The notes under the pieces are model-generated. The model ran no database searches. It had not been told where the DNA came from and was given only the letters and a program-made list of their open reading frames with translations. From positions 1-13,805 of the forward strand of contig JAKITH010000013.1 in assembly GCA_021648185.1 (NCBI GenBank): a DNA stretch of 13,805 bases, written 5' to 3'. The stretch is from Thiomicrorhabdus sp. (lineage in GTDB: Bacteria > Pseudomonadota > Gammaproteobacteria > Thiomicrospirales > Thiomicrospiraceae). The position numbers were made by a program, and so were the translations under genes. Positions 7,386 to 13,363 of this stretch are shown here, in pieces. The number at the start of each line of letters is the position of its first letter. Positions within the stretch are counted from its first letter, which is position 1.

Positions 7386-8725
7386 AACCCGGTAAGTTAT
7401 TAATTGTGGATGATGAAAAAGACATTCGAAACTTAATGCAAGAGATTTTTGAGGAAGAGGGCTATCAGGTTGAAACTGCCGCTAATGGGGTTCAAGCACA
7501 AAAATCGTGGCGAAAACGCCTGCCCGATGTGGTATTTTTAGATGTCTGGATGCCCGATATTGATGGCATTACCTTATTAAAAGAGATGCAAAAAGAGCAG
7601 GTGTTGGAACACGCTAAAGTGATTATGATGTCAGGGCATGGCACCATCGAAACGGCTATTGAAGCGACCAAGCTGGGGGCTTATGACTTTTTAGAAAAAC
7701 CCCTCTCATTAGCCAAGCTGATTGTGACTGCCGAACGCGCTATTGAGCATGGGCGATTGCATCAAGAAAATCGTCAACTGAAACAAAAACAGCCAGATCA
7801 ACTGTTGCCCGTGGGCAAAAGTAAGGCGATTGTGCAGTTGCGAGAGACCATTGAACGCTTGTCTAAATTTACCATGCCGATACTGATTACGGGGGAGTCA
7901 GGCAGTGGGCGACATCATGTTGCTAAAGCGCTGCATCACACCAGCCTTCGCAAAGCGTTCGCATTGCGAGATATCTCTGCAATGGATTTGAACCGTTATG
8001 TGCAAGAAGAGAATTTTGTTCAATTGAATGGCTTAATGCAAGAGGTGGACAATGGTACTTTAGTGGTGTCTCATTTAGAAAAATTGAGCGTGGCATCTCA
8101 AAATGTATTGGCCGATTTAGTTAAGCATCAAATTTATCAGCCAGCGTTGACGTCTGAATCCATTGCGATGGATGTGCGTATTATTGGACTGTCTAAAGGG
8201 GCTTTAGAGCATGAAGTGTTGCACGGACGGTTTCGTGAAGACCTCTACCAGCGTTTGAAAGTGATGCCCATTGATGTGCCAGCACTGCGTCAACATACGG
8301 AAGATATTCCAGAATTAGTCGACTATTTTGTGAACCATTTTGTGACCCGAGAAGGGCTTGAATATCGACATTTTTCGGTGCCAGCACAAAATGCATTGCG
8401 TCAATACGGTTGGCCGGGTAACTTAAAAGAGCTGCAAAACTTGATTCAACGGTTATTGATTTTAGGCAGCGGTGAAGTGAGTGATGCAGAGATTAAAAAT
8501 ATTCTGTCTAAAACCGTAACGTCCGCAGAGAAGAAAGAGGCAGGTGTTGACACCTCCGTCTTGCTAAAAGAGGCAAAAGATCGCTTAGAGGCCTCTTATT
8601 TAAGCCAGTTATTGCGAGAAACGGGTGGCAATGTCTCAGAAACCGCTAAACGTTCTGGAATGGATCGAACCAATCTGTACCGAAAATTAAAAAGTTTAGG
8701 CATTGACCCCAAGAACCCCATTTAA
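7382..8725 (+). CDS. ntrX: NtrX-type response regulator with degenerate AAA+ domain
   Basis: Response regulator of the NtrC family, 447 residues. The receiver domain is intact: acidic pair Asp10-Asp11, phosphoacceptor Asp54 in FLDVWMPD, Ser84 and Lys106. The C-terminal Fis-type helix-turn-helix is also intact (about 401-440; GGNVSETAKRSGMDRTNLYR). The middle AAA+ domain is not. Walker A reads GESGSGRH (171-178), with Arg177 where Lys is required. The Walker B site reads GTLVVSH (225-231), with Ser-His in place of Asp-Glu. The GAFTGA sigma54-contact loop is missing, and the Walker A to B distance is about 12 residues shorter than in E. coli NtrC. GRFREDLYQRL (282-292) and WPGNLKEL (344-351) remain recognisable. 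The frame is unbroken, so this is long-standing divergence, not a recent frameshift. It probably acts as a DNA-binding regulator without ATP-driven sigma54 activation. Confidence 0.92.
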   Translation: MKPGKLLIVDDEKDIRNLMQEIFEEEGYQVETAANGVQAQKSWRKRLPDVVFLDVWMPDIDGITLLKEMQKEQVLEHAKVIMMSGHGTIETAIEATKLGAYDFLEKPLSLAKLIVTAERAIEHGRLHQENRQLKQKQPDQLLPVGKSKAIVQLRETIERLSKFTMPILITGESGSGRHHVAKALHHTSLRKAFALRDISAMDLNRYVQEENFVQLNGLMQEVDNGTLVVSHLEKLSVASQNVLADLVKHQIYQPALTSESIAMDVRIIGLSKGALEHEVLHGRFREDLYQRLKVMPIDVPALRQHTEDIPELVDYFVNHFVTREGLEYRHFSVPAQNALRQYGWPGNLKELQNLIQRLLILGSGEVSDAEIKNILSKTVTSAEKKEAGVDTSVLLKEAKDRLEASYLSQLLRETGGNVSETAKRSGMDRTNLYRKLKSLGIDPKNPI

Positions 8726-8741
8726 ATGAGAGCATAAACCA

Positions 8742-10139
8742 ATGAATATTGTTATTTTAGGCGCGGGACAAGTGGGATCTTCTTTGGCTGAGTTGTTGGC
8801 GTGCGAAAATCACAGCGTGACGGTGGTGGATTTAGACCGCTTACGTTTACAGCGATTGCAAGATCGCTTAGATATTCGAACCATTTGTGGCCATGCCTCT
8901 CATCCAGATATCTTAGAGCAAACGGGGTTAGACGATGCCGACTTATTGATTGCGGCCACTCAAAATGATGAAACCAATATTTTAGCGTGTCAAATTGCGC
9001 ATATTCATCATAAAGCGGTCACTAAAATTGCACGGGTTCGCGCGCAGTCCTACTTAAATCATCCAGAGCTGTTTAATCGAGATAGCGAATTGGGCTGTGT
9101 GCCGATTGATGTCTTGATCAGTCCAGAAAGCTTAGTAAAAGACTATATTTTACAATTAATTGAGTACCCAGGCTCGTTGCAGGTGATCAACTTTGCGGAA
9201 GGAAAAGTGAGGTTGGTGGCGGTTCGAGCAGAAAAAAGCGGCTTACTCGTCAATAAAAAAATAGGCTTAATTAAAGAGCATTTGCCTGAACATATTAAAA
9301 CGCGGATTGTCGCCATCTATCGTAAAGATGAAATTGTAATGCCCACGGCAGATGTGATTATTAAAGAGGAAGATGAGGTTTTCTTTTTGGCAGAATCCGC
9401 TCATATTTCAACCATTGTCTCTGAGTTACGATGCCGCAAGGTCCGCCCATCTCGTAATATTATGATAGGGGGGGGAGGAAATATTGGCTTCAGTTTGGCA
9501 CAAGCGCTTGAAAAAGATCATCAGGTTAAACTGATTGATCGTAGTATTCAGCAAGCCCGTCAAAATGCAGAGATTTTAGAAAAATCCATTATTATTCATG
9601 GTGATATCTCAGATAAAGACCTATTATTGGAAGAGAATATTGATGAAATAGACCTCTTTATTGCCGTTACCAATAACGATGAAGCCAATATTATTTCCGG
9701 TATGTTGGCTAAAAAGCTCGGCGTAAAACGGGTGATTGCATTGGTGAATAATCAATCATATGTGGAGCTGATTCAACGTAATAGCATTGATATCGCCATC
9801 TCTGCCGACAGCATTACCACCAGTCATCTACTGCACTATATGCGCAAAGGCGATACTGTGAAAGCAGCAACATTACGTCGTGGTACCGCAGAGGCAATGG
9901 AAGTGATCGCACATGGCAGTGAGAATAGCTCGGAGATTATAGGCAAAAAGATTGGTGACATTCCATGGCCTAAAGACATTACCATTGGGTGTATTCTTCG
10001 TGATGATGAGGTGTTGATTGCACACCGAAATTTAGTCATTGAAGCAGAAGACCATGCCATTATTTTTATTTCGAATACCGACAGTGCGGCAGAGGTTTTA
10101 ACGTTGTTCTCTCCTGAAGTGAAAAAAAGTTGGTTTTAA
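8742..10139 (+). CDS. trkA: Trk potassium uptake system NAD-binding subunit TrkA
   Basis: Cytoplasmic regulatory subunit that forms a ring under TrkH and gates K+ uptake in response to nucleotides. It has 465 residues, against 458 in E. coli. It is a tandem duplication: RCK_N (1-135) with GAGQVG (7-12) and Asp30 ending strand 2, RCK_C (about 140-225), a second RCK_N (about 237-365) with GGGGNIG (243-249) and Asp266, and a second RCK_C (about 370-455). The second glycine loop is coded by a G8 run (tract 4). It starts 16 bp after ntrX, with GAGAG in the gap as a possible ribosome binding site, and ends 3 bp before trkH. Confidence 0.96.
   Translation: MNIVILGAGQVGSSLAELLACENHSVTVVDLDRLRLQRLQDRLDIRTICGHASHPDILEQTGLDDADLLIAATQNDETNILACQIAHIHHKAVTKIARVRAQSYLNHPELFNRDSELGCVPIDVLISPESLVKDYILQLIEYPGSLQVINFAEGKVRLVAVRAEKSGLLVNKKIGLIKEHLPEHIKTRIVAIYRKDEIVMPTADVIIKEEDEVFFLAESAHISTIVSELRCRKVRPSRNIMIGGGGNIGFSLAQALEKDHQVKLIDRSIQQARQNAEILEKSIIIHGDISDKDLLLEENIDEIDLFIAVTNNDEANIISGMLAKKLGVKRVIALVNNQSYVELIQRNSIDIAISADSITTSHLLHYMRKGDTVKAATLRRGTAEAMEVIAHGSENSSEIIGKKIGDIPWPKDITIGCILRDDEVLIAHRNLVIEAEDHAIIFISNTDSAAEVLTLFSPEVKKSWF
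9468..9475 (+). repeat. G8 homopolymer with tail (tract 4), trkA nucleotide-binding loop
   Basis: Eight G on the plus strand followed by AGGAAATATTG. It codes the Gly243-246 loop of the second NAD-binding domain. Because glycine is required here, the protein alone could explain a G-rich stretch, though not the choice of GGG codons. Confidence 0.85.
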
Positions 10140-10142
10140 TCC

Positions 10143-11597
10143 ATGCACTCTAAAATTATTTTAAAAGTATTGGGCCTACTGCTAATGTTATTTAGCTTAA
10201 GCCTTGTTCCCCCCATATTAATTGCCTTGATTCATCAAGATGGCGCATTCTTTGAGTTTTTAAATGTGCTGATAGGGGTATTGATTTTAGGGCTTGTGCT
10301 TTGGTATCCCGTGCGCAACCATAAGCGTGATTTAAAAATCAGGGACGGCTTCTTAATTGTCGTCATGTTTTGGACCGTGCTTGGCTTTGTGGGAGCCTTG
10401 CCCTTTTATCTCTTAGAGGAGGCCGGCAACTTAAGCTTAACCGACGCTATTTTTGAATCGTTTTCAGGTTTAACCACCACGGGTGCAACGATTATGACGG
10501 GGTTGGACACCCTGCCTCATGCCATTTTATGGTATCGCCAGCAACTGCAATGGATGGGAGGCATGGGGATTATCGTATTGGCCGTTGCTATCTTGCCTAT
10601 GCTAGGGGTTGGAGGAATGCAGCTCTACCGTGCGGAAACACCTGGACCGATGAAAGATTCCAAAATTGCGCCTAGAATTTCTGAAACCGCCAAAGCACTT
10701 TGGTATATTTATGCAGGGTTAACGCTCGCCTGTGCCGTGGGGTATTGGCTGGCAGGCATGAGTTGGTTTGATGCGTTTTGTCACAGCTTTTCAACCGTTG
10801 CCATTGGTGGGTTTTCAACCCACGATGCCAGCATAGGCTATTTTGATAGCATTGCGGTTGAAAGTGTCGCCATCTTTTTTATGTTTCTCGCCGGCATTAA
10901 CTTCGCCTTACACTTCAGTGCTTTTCGGCAAATGAATGGCTTTGCGTATTTTCGTGACCCTGAATTTAAAGCCTATTTGGGCATTTTATTAGCGGGCGTG
11001 CTCATCGTAACGCTCTATCTCTACTATCAAAACGTGTACCCCACATTTGAAGAAGCGGTGCGTTATGGCGTGTTTCAAACCGTCTCCATGGCCACCACCA
11101 CAGGGTTTGCCAATGCCGAGTTTTCGGCGTGGCCTGCCTTTTTACCCTTTATGTTGATTTTTATGAGCTTTATTGGCGGGTGTGCGGGTTCAACGGCAGG
11201 GGGGATGAAAATGATTCGATTCGTCCTGCTGTTTAAACAAGGCATGAGAGAAATTAAAGGCCTATTGCATCCCAATGCCATTCTTCCAGTAAAGCTCAGT
11301 GGAAAAACCATCCCAGAAAAAGTCATGATTGCGGTTTGGGGTTTTTTTTCCGTGTACGTATTTAGCTTTGCGATTTTAATGTTAGCGTTTATGGCGCTGG
11401 GGGTTGATGCCGTAACAGCCTTTTCCTCCATTGCGGCCATGATGAACAATTTAGGGCCCGGATTGGGCGACGTATCAGACAACTTTCAATCCATGAGCGA
11501 TCCTGTTAAATGGATTTTAACCTTTGCCATGTTGCTGGGGCGCTTAGAGATTTTCACCTTATTGGTGCTGTTCACCGCCGCCTTTTGGCGAAAATAA
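10143..11597 (+). CDS. trkH: Trk potassium uptake system membrane subunit TrkH
   Basis: Inner-membrane K+ channel/transporter subunit, 484 residues (E. coli TrkH 483). It is made of four repeated membrane-pore-membrane units. The four pore loops are visible: TTTGAT (111-116), AIGGFS (220-225), TTTGFA (318-323) and NNLGPGLG (435-442). Each carries the central glycine that lines the selectivity filter. The GCAGSTAGGMKMIR segment (346-359) is the intramembrane gate loop known for this family. The C-terminus FWRK is typical. It lies 3 bp after trkA, so the two subunits are co-produced. One T8 run (11342-11349) occurs within the gene. Confidence 0.96.
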   Translation: MHSKIILKVLGLLLMLFSLSLVPPILIALIHQDGAFFEFLNVLIGVLILGLVLWYPVRNHKRDLKIRDGFLIVVMFWTVLGFVGALPFYLLEEAGNLSLTDAIFESFSGLTTTGATIMTGLDTLPHAILWYRQQLQWMGGMGIIVLAVAILPMLGVGGMQLYRAETPGPMKDSKIAPRISETAKALWYIYAGLTLACAVGYWLAGMSWFDAFCHSFSTVAIGGFSTHDASIGYFDSIAVESVAIFFMFLAGINFALHFSAFRQMNGFAYFRDPEFKAYLGILLAGVLIVTLYLYYQNVYPTFEEAVRYGVFQTVSMATTTGFANAEFSAWPAFLPFMLIFMSFIGGCAGSTAGGMKMIRFVLLFKQGMREIKGLLHPNAILPVKLSGKTIPEKVMIAVWGFFSVYVFSFAILMLAFMALGVDAVTAFSSIAAMMNNLGPGLGDVSDNFQSMSDPVKWILTFAMLLGRLEIFTLLVLFTAAFWRK

Positions 11598-11617
11598 AGA
11601 GAGATTTTTGATCAAAA

Positions 11618-12208
11618 ATGAAGAATAACAGCGCAAAAAAGTGGGATGCAAAATACCAGACGGCTAATTTACAAAGTCGTGCAAATCCCTGCCATGTCTT
11701 AAAGCAACACAGTCATCTACTGCCCTTTTATGGTCAAGCGTTAGAGCTGGCGTGTGGCTTGGGTGGTAATGCTCGTTTTTTAGCGCAGTGCGGGTTAAAA
11801 ACCGATGCATGGGATATTTCAGACACCGCATTAACCGTTTTAAATAACTGGGCAAGCCTAAACCAATTGCCCATTGAACCGCTGATTACCGATTTAGAGC
11901 AGATGATTTTGCCCTATCAACAATACGATGTGATTGTAATTAGTCGCTATTTAGACCGTGCGCTGTTTGCGAGTATTGCCGAGGCACTCAAACCCAATGG
12001 GTTACTGTTTTACCAAACATTTTTATATCCTCCCCAAGACAATGCTCCAAACAACCCTAATTTTTATGTGCAATCAGGCGAGTTTAATCAATCGTGGCCA
12101 ACGCTCACCACGCAAGTGTATGGCGAAGGCTGGCTCAGTCCAGAAAATGAAAGTGACACTTCCGAACTAAAGCAGCGTTATGCTTGGTATGTGGGTAGAA
12201 AGCCTTAA
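11618..12208 (+). CDS. Class I SAM-dependent methyltransferase, TehB-like
   Basis: A 196-residue cytoplasmic methyltransferase of unknown substrate. Motif I is LELACGLGGNA (42-52). The acidic residue that binds the ribose is probably Asp66 in AWDISDTA. The motif IV strand is DVIVISRYLDR (104-114), and LKPNGLLFYQTF (124-135) is the usual post-motif strand. The short N-terminus beginning KKWDAKYQ and the overall pattern resemble TehB/tellurite-resistance-type and thiopurine-methyltransferase-like small enzymes; resistance to tellurite is not implied. The ATG is the first available, because an in-frame TGA lies at 11609-11611. A weak AGAGAG lies about 13 nt upstream. It is the last gene of the plus-strand run, 20 bp after trkH. 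Confidence 0.85.
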   Translation: MKNNSAKKWDAKYQTANLQSRANPCHVLKQHSHLLPFYGQALELACGLGGNARFLAQCGLKTDAWDISDTALTVLNNWASLNQLPIEPLITDLEQMILPYQQYDVIVISRYLDRALFASIAEALKPNGLLFYQTFLYPPQDNAPNNPNFYVQSGEFNQSWPTLTTQVYGEGWLSPENESDTSELKQRYAWYVGRKP

Positions 12209-12209
12209 T

Positions 12210-12229
12210 TGTTTCTTAATGTTTCTTCA
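12210..12229 (+). repeat. Tandem 10-bp direct repeat upstream of the candidate sRNA promoter
   Basis: TGTTTCTTAA is followed directly by TGTTTCTTCA (9 of 10 identical). It sits about 12-31 bp upstream of the -35 box at 12241, where an activator or UP-like element could act. It begins within 2 bp of the methyltransferase stop. Function is inferred only from position. Confidence 0.45.
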
Positions 12230-12232
12230 ATC

Positions 12233-12250
12233 TTTGGGAATTGACCCAAA
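12233..12250 (+). promoter_or_regulatory. Inverted repeat overlapping the -35 box (possible operator 1)
   Basis: TTTGGG (12233-12238), 6-nt centre, CCCAAA (12245-12250): perfect 6-bp arms. It covers the putative -35 TTGACC. There is no T run after it, so it is not an intrinsic terminator for the upstream methyltransferase gene. Confidence 0.5.
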
Positions 12251-12269
12251 CGGCTCCGAGCCGTAAACT
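12241..12269 (+). promoter_or_regulatory. Sigma70-type promoter of the candidate small RNA
   Basis: -35 TTGACC (12241-12246) and -10 TAAACT (12264-12269) are separated by exactly 17 bp. Each hexamer differs from consensus at one (TTGACC) or two (TAAACT) positions. The predicted start site is near 12275-12277. There is no open reading frame of note downstream on this strand before the terminator at 12367. Confidence 0.6.
12250..12264 (+). promoter_or_regulatory. Inverted repeat filling the promoter spacer (possible operator 2)
   Basis: ACGGCT, CCG, AGCCGT: perfect 6-bp arms around a 3-nt centre. It lies almost exactly between the -35 and -10 hexamers. A regulator bound here would directly block or remodel the promoter. 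It lacks a following T run. Confidence 0.5.
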
Positions 12270-12275
12270 AGAGAC

Positions 12276-12399
12276 AACTTAAATAAATCCCCTTTTATCT
12301 AAAGTTAGGCTTCCCCCAAAAGCCTTGTTTGAAAGTTGTTTTAAAATTTATTGCCCCTAAGTGATTAAGCACTGCATCTATTTGCAGTGCTTTTTTTTT
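12276..12399 (+). ncRNA. Candidate small RNA, about 124 nt, with three CCCC motifs
   Basis: This segment runs from the predicted start site to the intrinsic terminator. Hairpin 1: AACTT (12276-12280) pairs with AAGTT (12302-12306), and ATAAA (12283-12287) with TTTAT (12294-12298), exposing loop TCCCCT. Hairpin 2: AGGCTT (12307-12312) pairs with AAGCCT (12320-12325), exposing CCCCC and AA. A third CCCC (12354-12357) lies in an A+U-rich single-stranded stretch before the terminator hairpin. ACAACTT (12274-12280) could alternatively pair with AAGTTGT (12333-12339). Unpaired C-rich motifs are a known seed type for sRNAs that bind Shine-Dalgarno regions (e.g. S. aureus Rsa RNAs), and the nine terminal U residues would suit Hfq. 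I recognise no Rfam family. Alternatively it is a structured 3' untranslated region of the upstream operon. Confidence 0.5.
12367..12399 (+). terminator. Rho-independent terminator
   Basis: AAGCACTGCA (12367-12376), 6-nt loop TCTATT, TGCAGTGCTT (12383-12392): a perfect 10-bp stem. The T run spans 12391-12399 (nine T). Orientation is plus: on the minus strand only two T follow the stem before the sequence becomes mixed. It would end both the candidate sRNA and any read-through from the trk/methyltransferase operon. Confidence 0.92.
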
Positions 12400-12421
12400 G
12401 CTTAAAATTTAGGAAAAAAAA

Positions 12422-12432
12422 GGGGGGGGGGG
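12422..12432 (+). repeat. G11 homopolymer with tail (tract 5), between terminator and lpxL
   Basis: Eleven G on the plus strand, preceded by A8 and followed by AAGAAATTTATTTTTTG, whose end is the last lpxL codons. On the lpxL transcript it is a C11 run 7 nt after the stop codon, then U8. It is the longest of the five tracts and the only non-coding one. Confidence 0.9.
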
Positions 12433-12439
12433 AAGAAAT

Positions 12440-13363
12440 TTATTTTTTGTAAATATCAATTAAGGTTTTAGGCGGTTTGCGATAGCGTTTATAGCTCCAC
12501 AGGTATTGTTCGGGTGCCAGTTGAATGCAGTTTTCTACCCCCCTGTTTAACGCGCTTGTGGCTTTGAGTTCGTTTGATGAGGCGATCTCTGGATCGGCGG
12601 GTAGGTAGTGTAGGCAGAACCCTTGAGCATGGGGCAGTCGCTTTAGCACAATAAAGAGCACGGTGCTGTCGGTTTTTTGAATGAGCTTGCTCACCAGTGT
12701 CATGGTACGGGCAGGACGACCAAAAAAAGGGGCATAAACACCACCTGATTCGCCCGGGTCTTGGTCGGGTAAAATGACGGTGGCTTCTTGATTCTTGAGC
12801 GCCTTAATTAAAGTACGAACCCCGCGTAGATTGGTGGGTGCTAACGCCGCCCCAAATCGCCCTCTGGCATGAACCATAAAAGATTCAACCGAGGGAATAT
12901 TGGGCGGTCGATATAGAAAGGTCGCCGCATGTTGTGCCGAGACGATGGGGCCAATCAGCTCCCAGTTGCCCATATGGGGGGCTAAAAATATAATGCCTTT
13001 TTGTTGGGCAATCGCCTTATCCAGTAACGCTTGTCCTTTGACTTCTTTAAACAGTGGCTGCAAACGTTTATAAGGCCAACACCATGCGGCACCGAGTTCC
13101 GCAGTGACTTTGCCCAGAGCAATAAGCGTCTGTTTTACGCGTTGCTGTTGCTCGGTTGTACTTAAGTGAGGGTAAGCCACCGCTAAGTTTTTTTGAGCGA
13201 TGGTTTTGTGGCTGTTGGGCAACCAAATGAGCAGATAGCCAATGGCGGTTCCAACTTTCTGTATAAGCCAATAGGGCATCCAACTAAAGAGTCGAATAAT
13301 GCCTTTTAAAATTCGTCCTGCCCAAAGGTGTTGTTTAGGTGGTTTATTTTGTGTGTTAGACAT
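12440..13363 (-). CDS. lpxL: Lipid A biosynthesis acyltransferase, LpxL/HtrB family
   Basis: Adds a secondary acyl chain to the lipid A precursor at the inner membrane. It has 307 residues, like E. coli LpxL (306). Seen: a basic N-terminus followed by a hydrophobic anchor (about 20-48), the HX4E catalytic motif HMGNWE (His130, Glu135), YRPPN (151-155), an RGVRTLIKAL segment (about 179-188), LPDQDPG (about 199-205), FFGRPARTM, and the C-terminal YLWSYKRYRKPP signature. It could be an LpxM/MsbB-like paralogue, but the length and the motifs favour LpxL. The start ATG (13363-13361) overlaps the ttcA stop by one base (TAATG), so the two are translationally coupled. No hairpin terminator follows on this strand, only C11 and T8. 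Confidence 0.88.
   Translation of the reverse strand: MSNTQNKPPKQHLWAGRILKGIIRLFSWMPYWLIQKVGTAIGYLLIWLPNSHKTIAQKNLAVAYPHLSTTEQQQRVKQTLIALGKVTAELGAAWCWPYKRLQPLFKEVKGQALLDKAIAQQKGIIFLAPHMGNWELIGPIVSAQHAATFLYRPPNIPSVESFMVHARGRFGAALAPTNLRGVRTLIKALKNQEATVILPDQDPGESGGVYAPFFGRPARTMTLVSKLIQKTDSTVLFIVLKRLPHAQGFCLHYLPADPEIASSNELKATSALNRGVENCIQLAPEQYLWSYKRYRKPPKTLIDIYKK

Noticed and set aside
7382..8725. ntrX as a frameshifted pseudogene
   Set aside because: The frame is continuous for 447 codons, conserved motifs appear on both sides of the altered region, and the family's downstream domains are intact. Point divergence fits better.
11075..11482. A 135-codon open frame opposite trkH
   Set aside because: It lies opposite pore-loop segments that are conserved in TrkH, and its product looks like a reverse-strand shadow without motifs.
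12233..12264. Terminator for the trk/methyltransferase operon
   Set aside because: Neither inverted repeat is followed by a T run; the true terminator lies about 100 nt further on at 12367-12399.
12422..12432. Three-tetrad intramolecular G-quadruplex
   Set aside because: Four GGG tracts with loops need about 15 bases; even G11, or GGGA plus G9, supplies only three tracts with loops. Intermolecular or two-tetrad forms cannot be excluded but are not supported.
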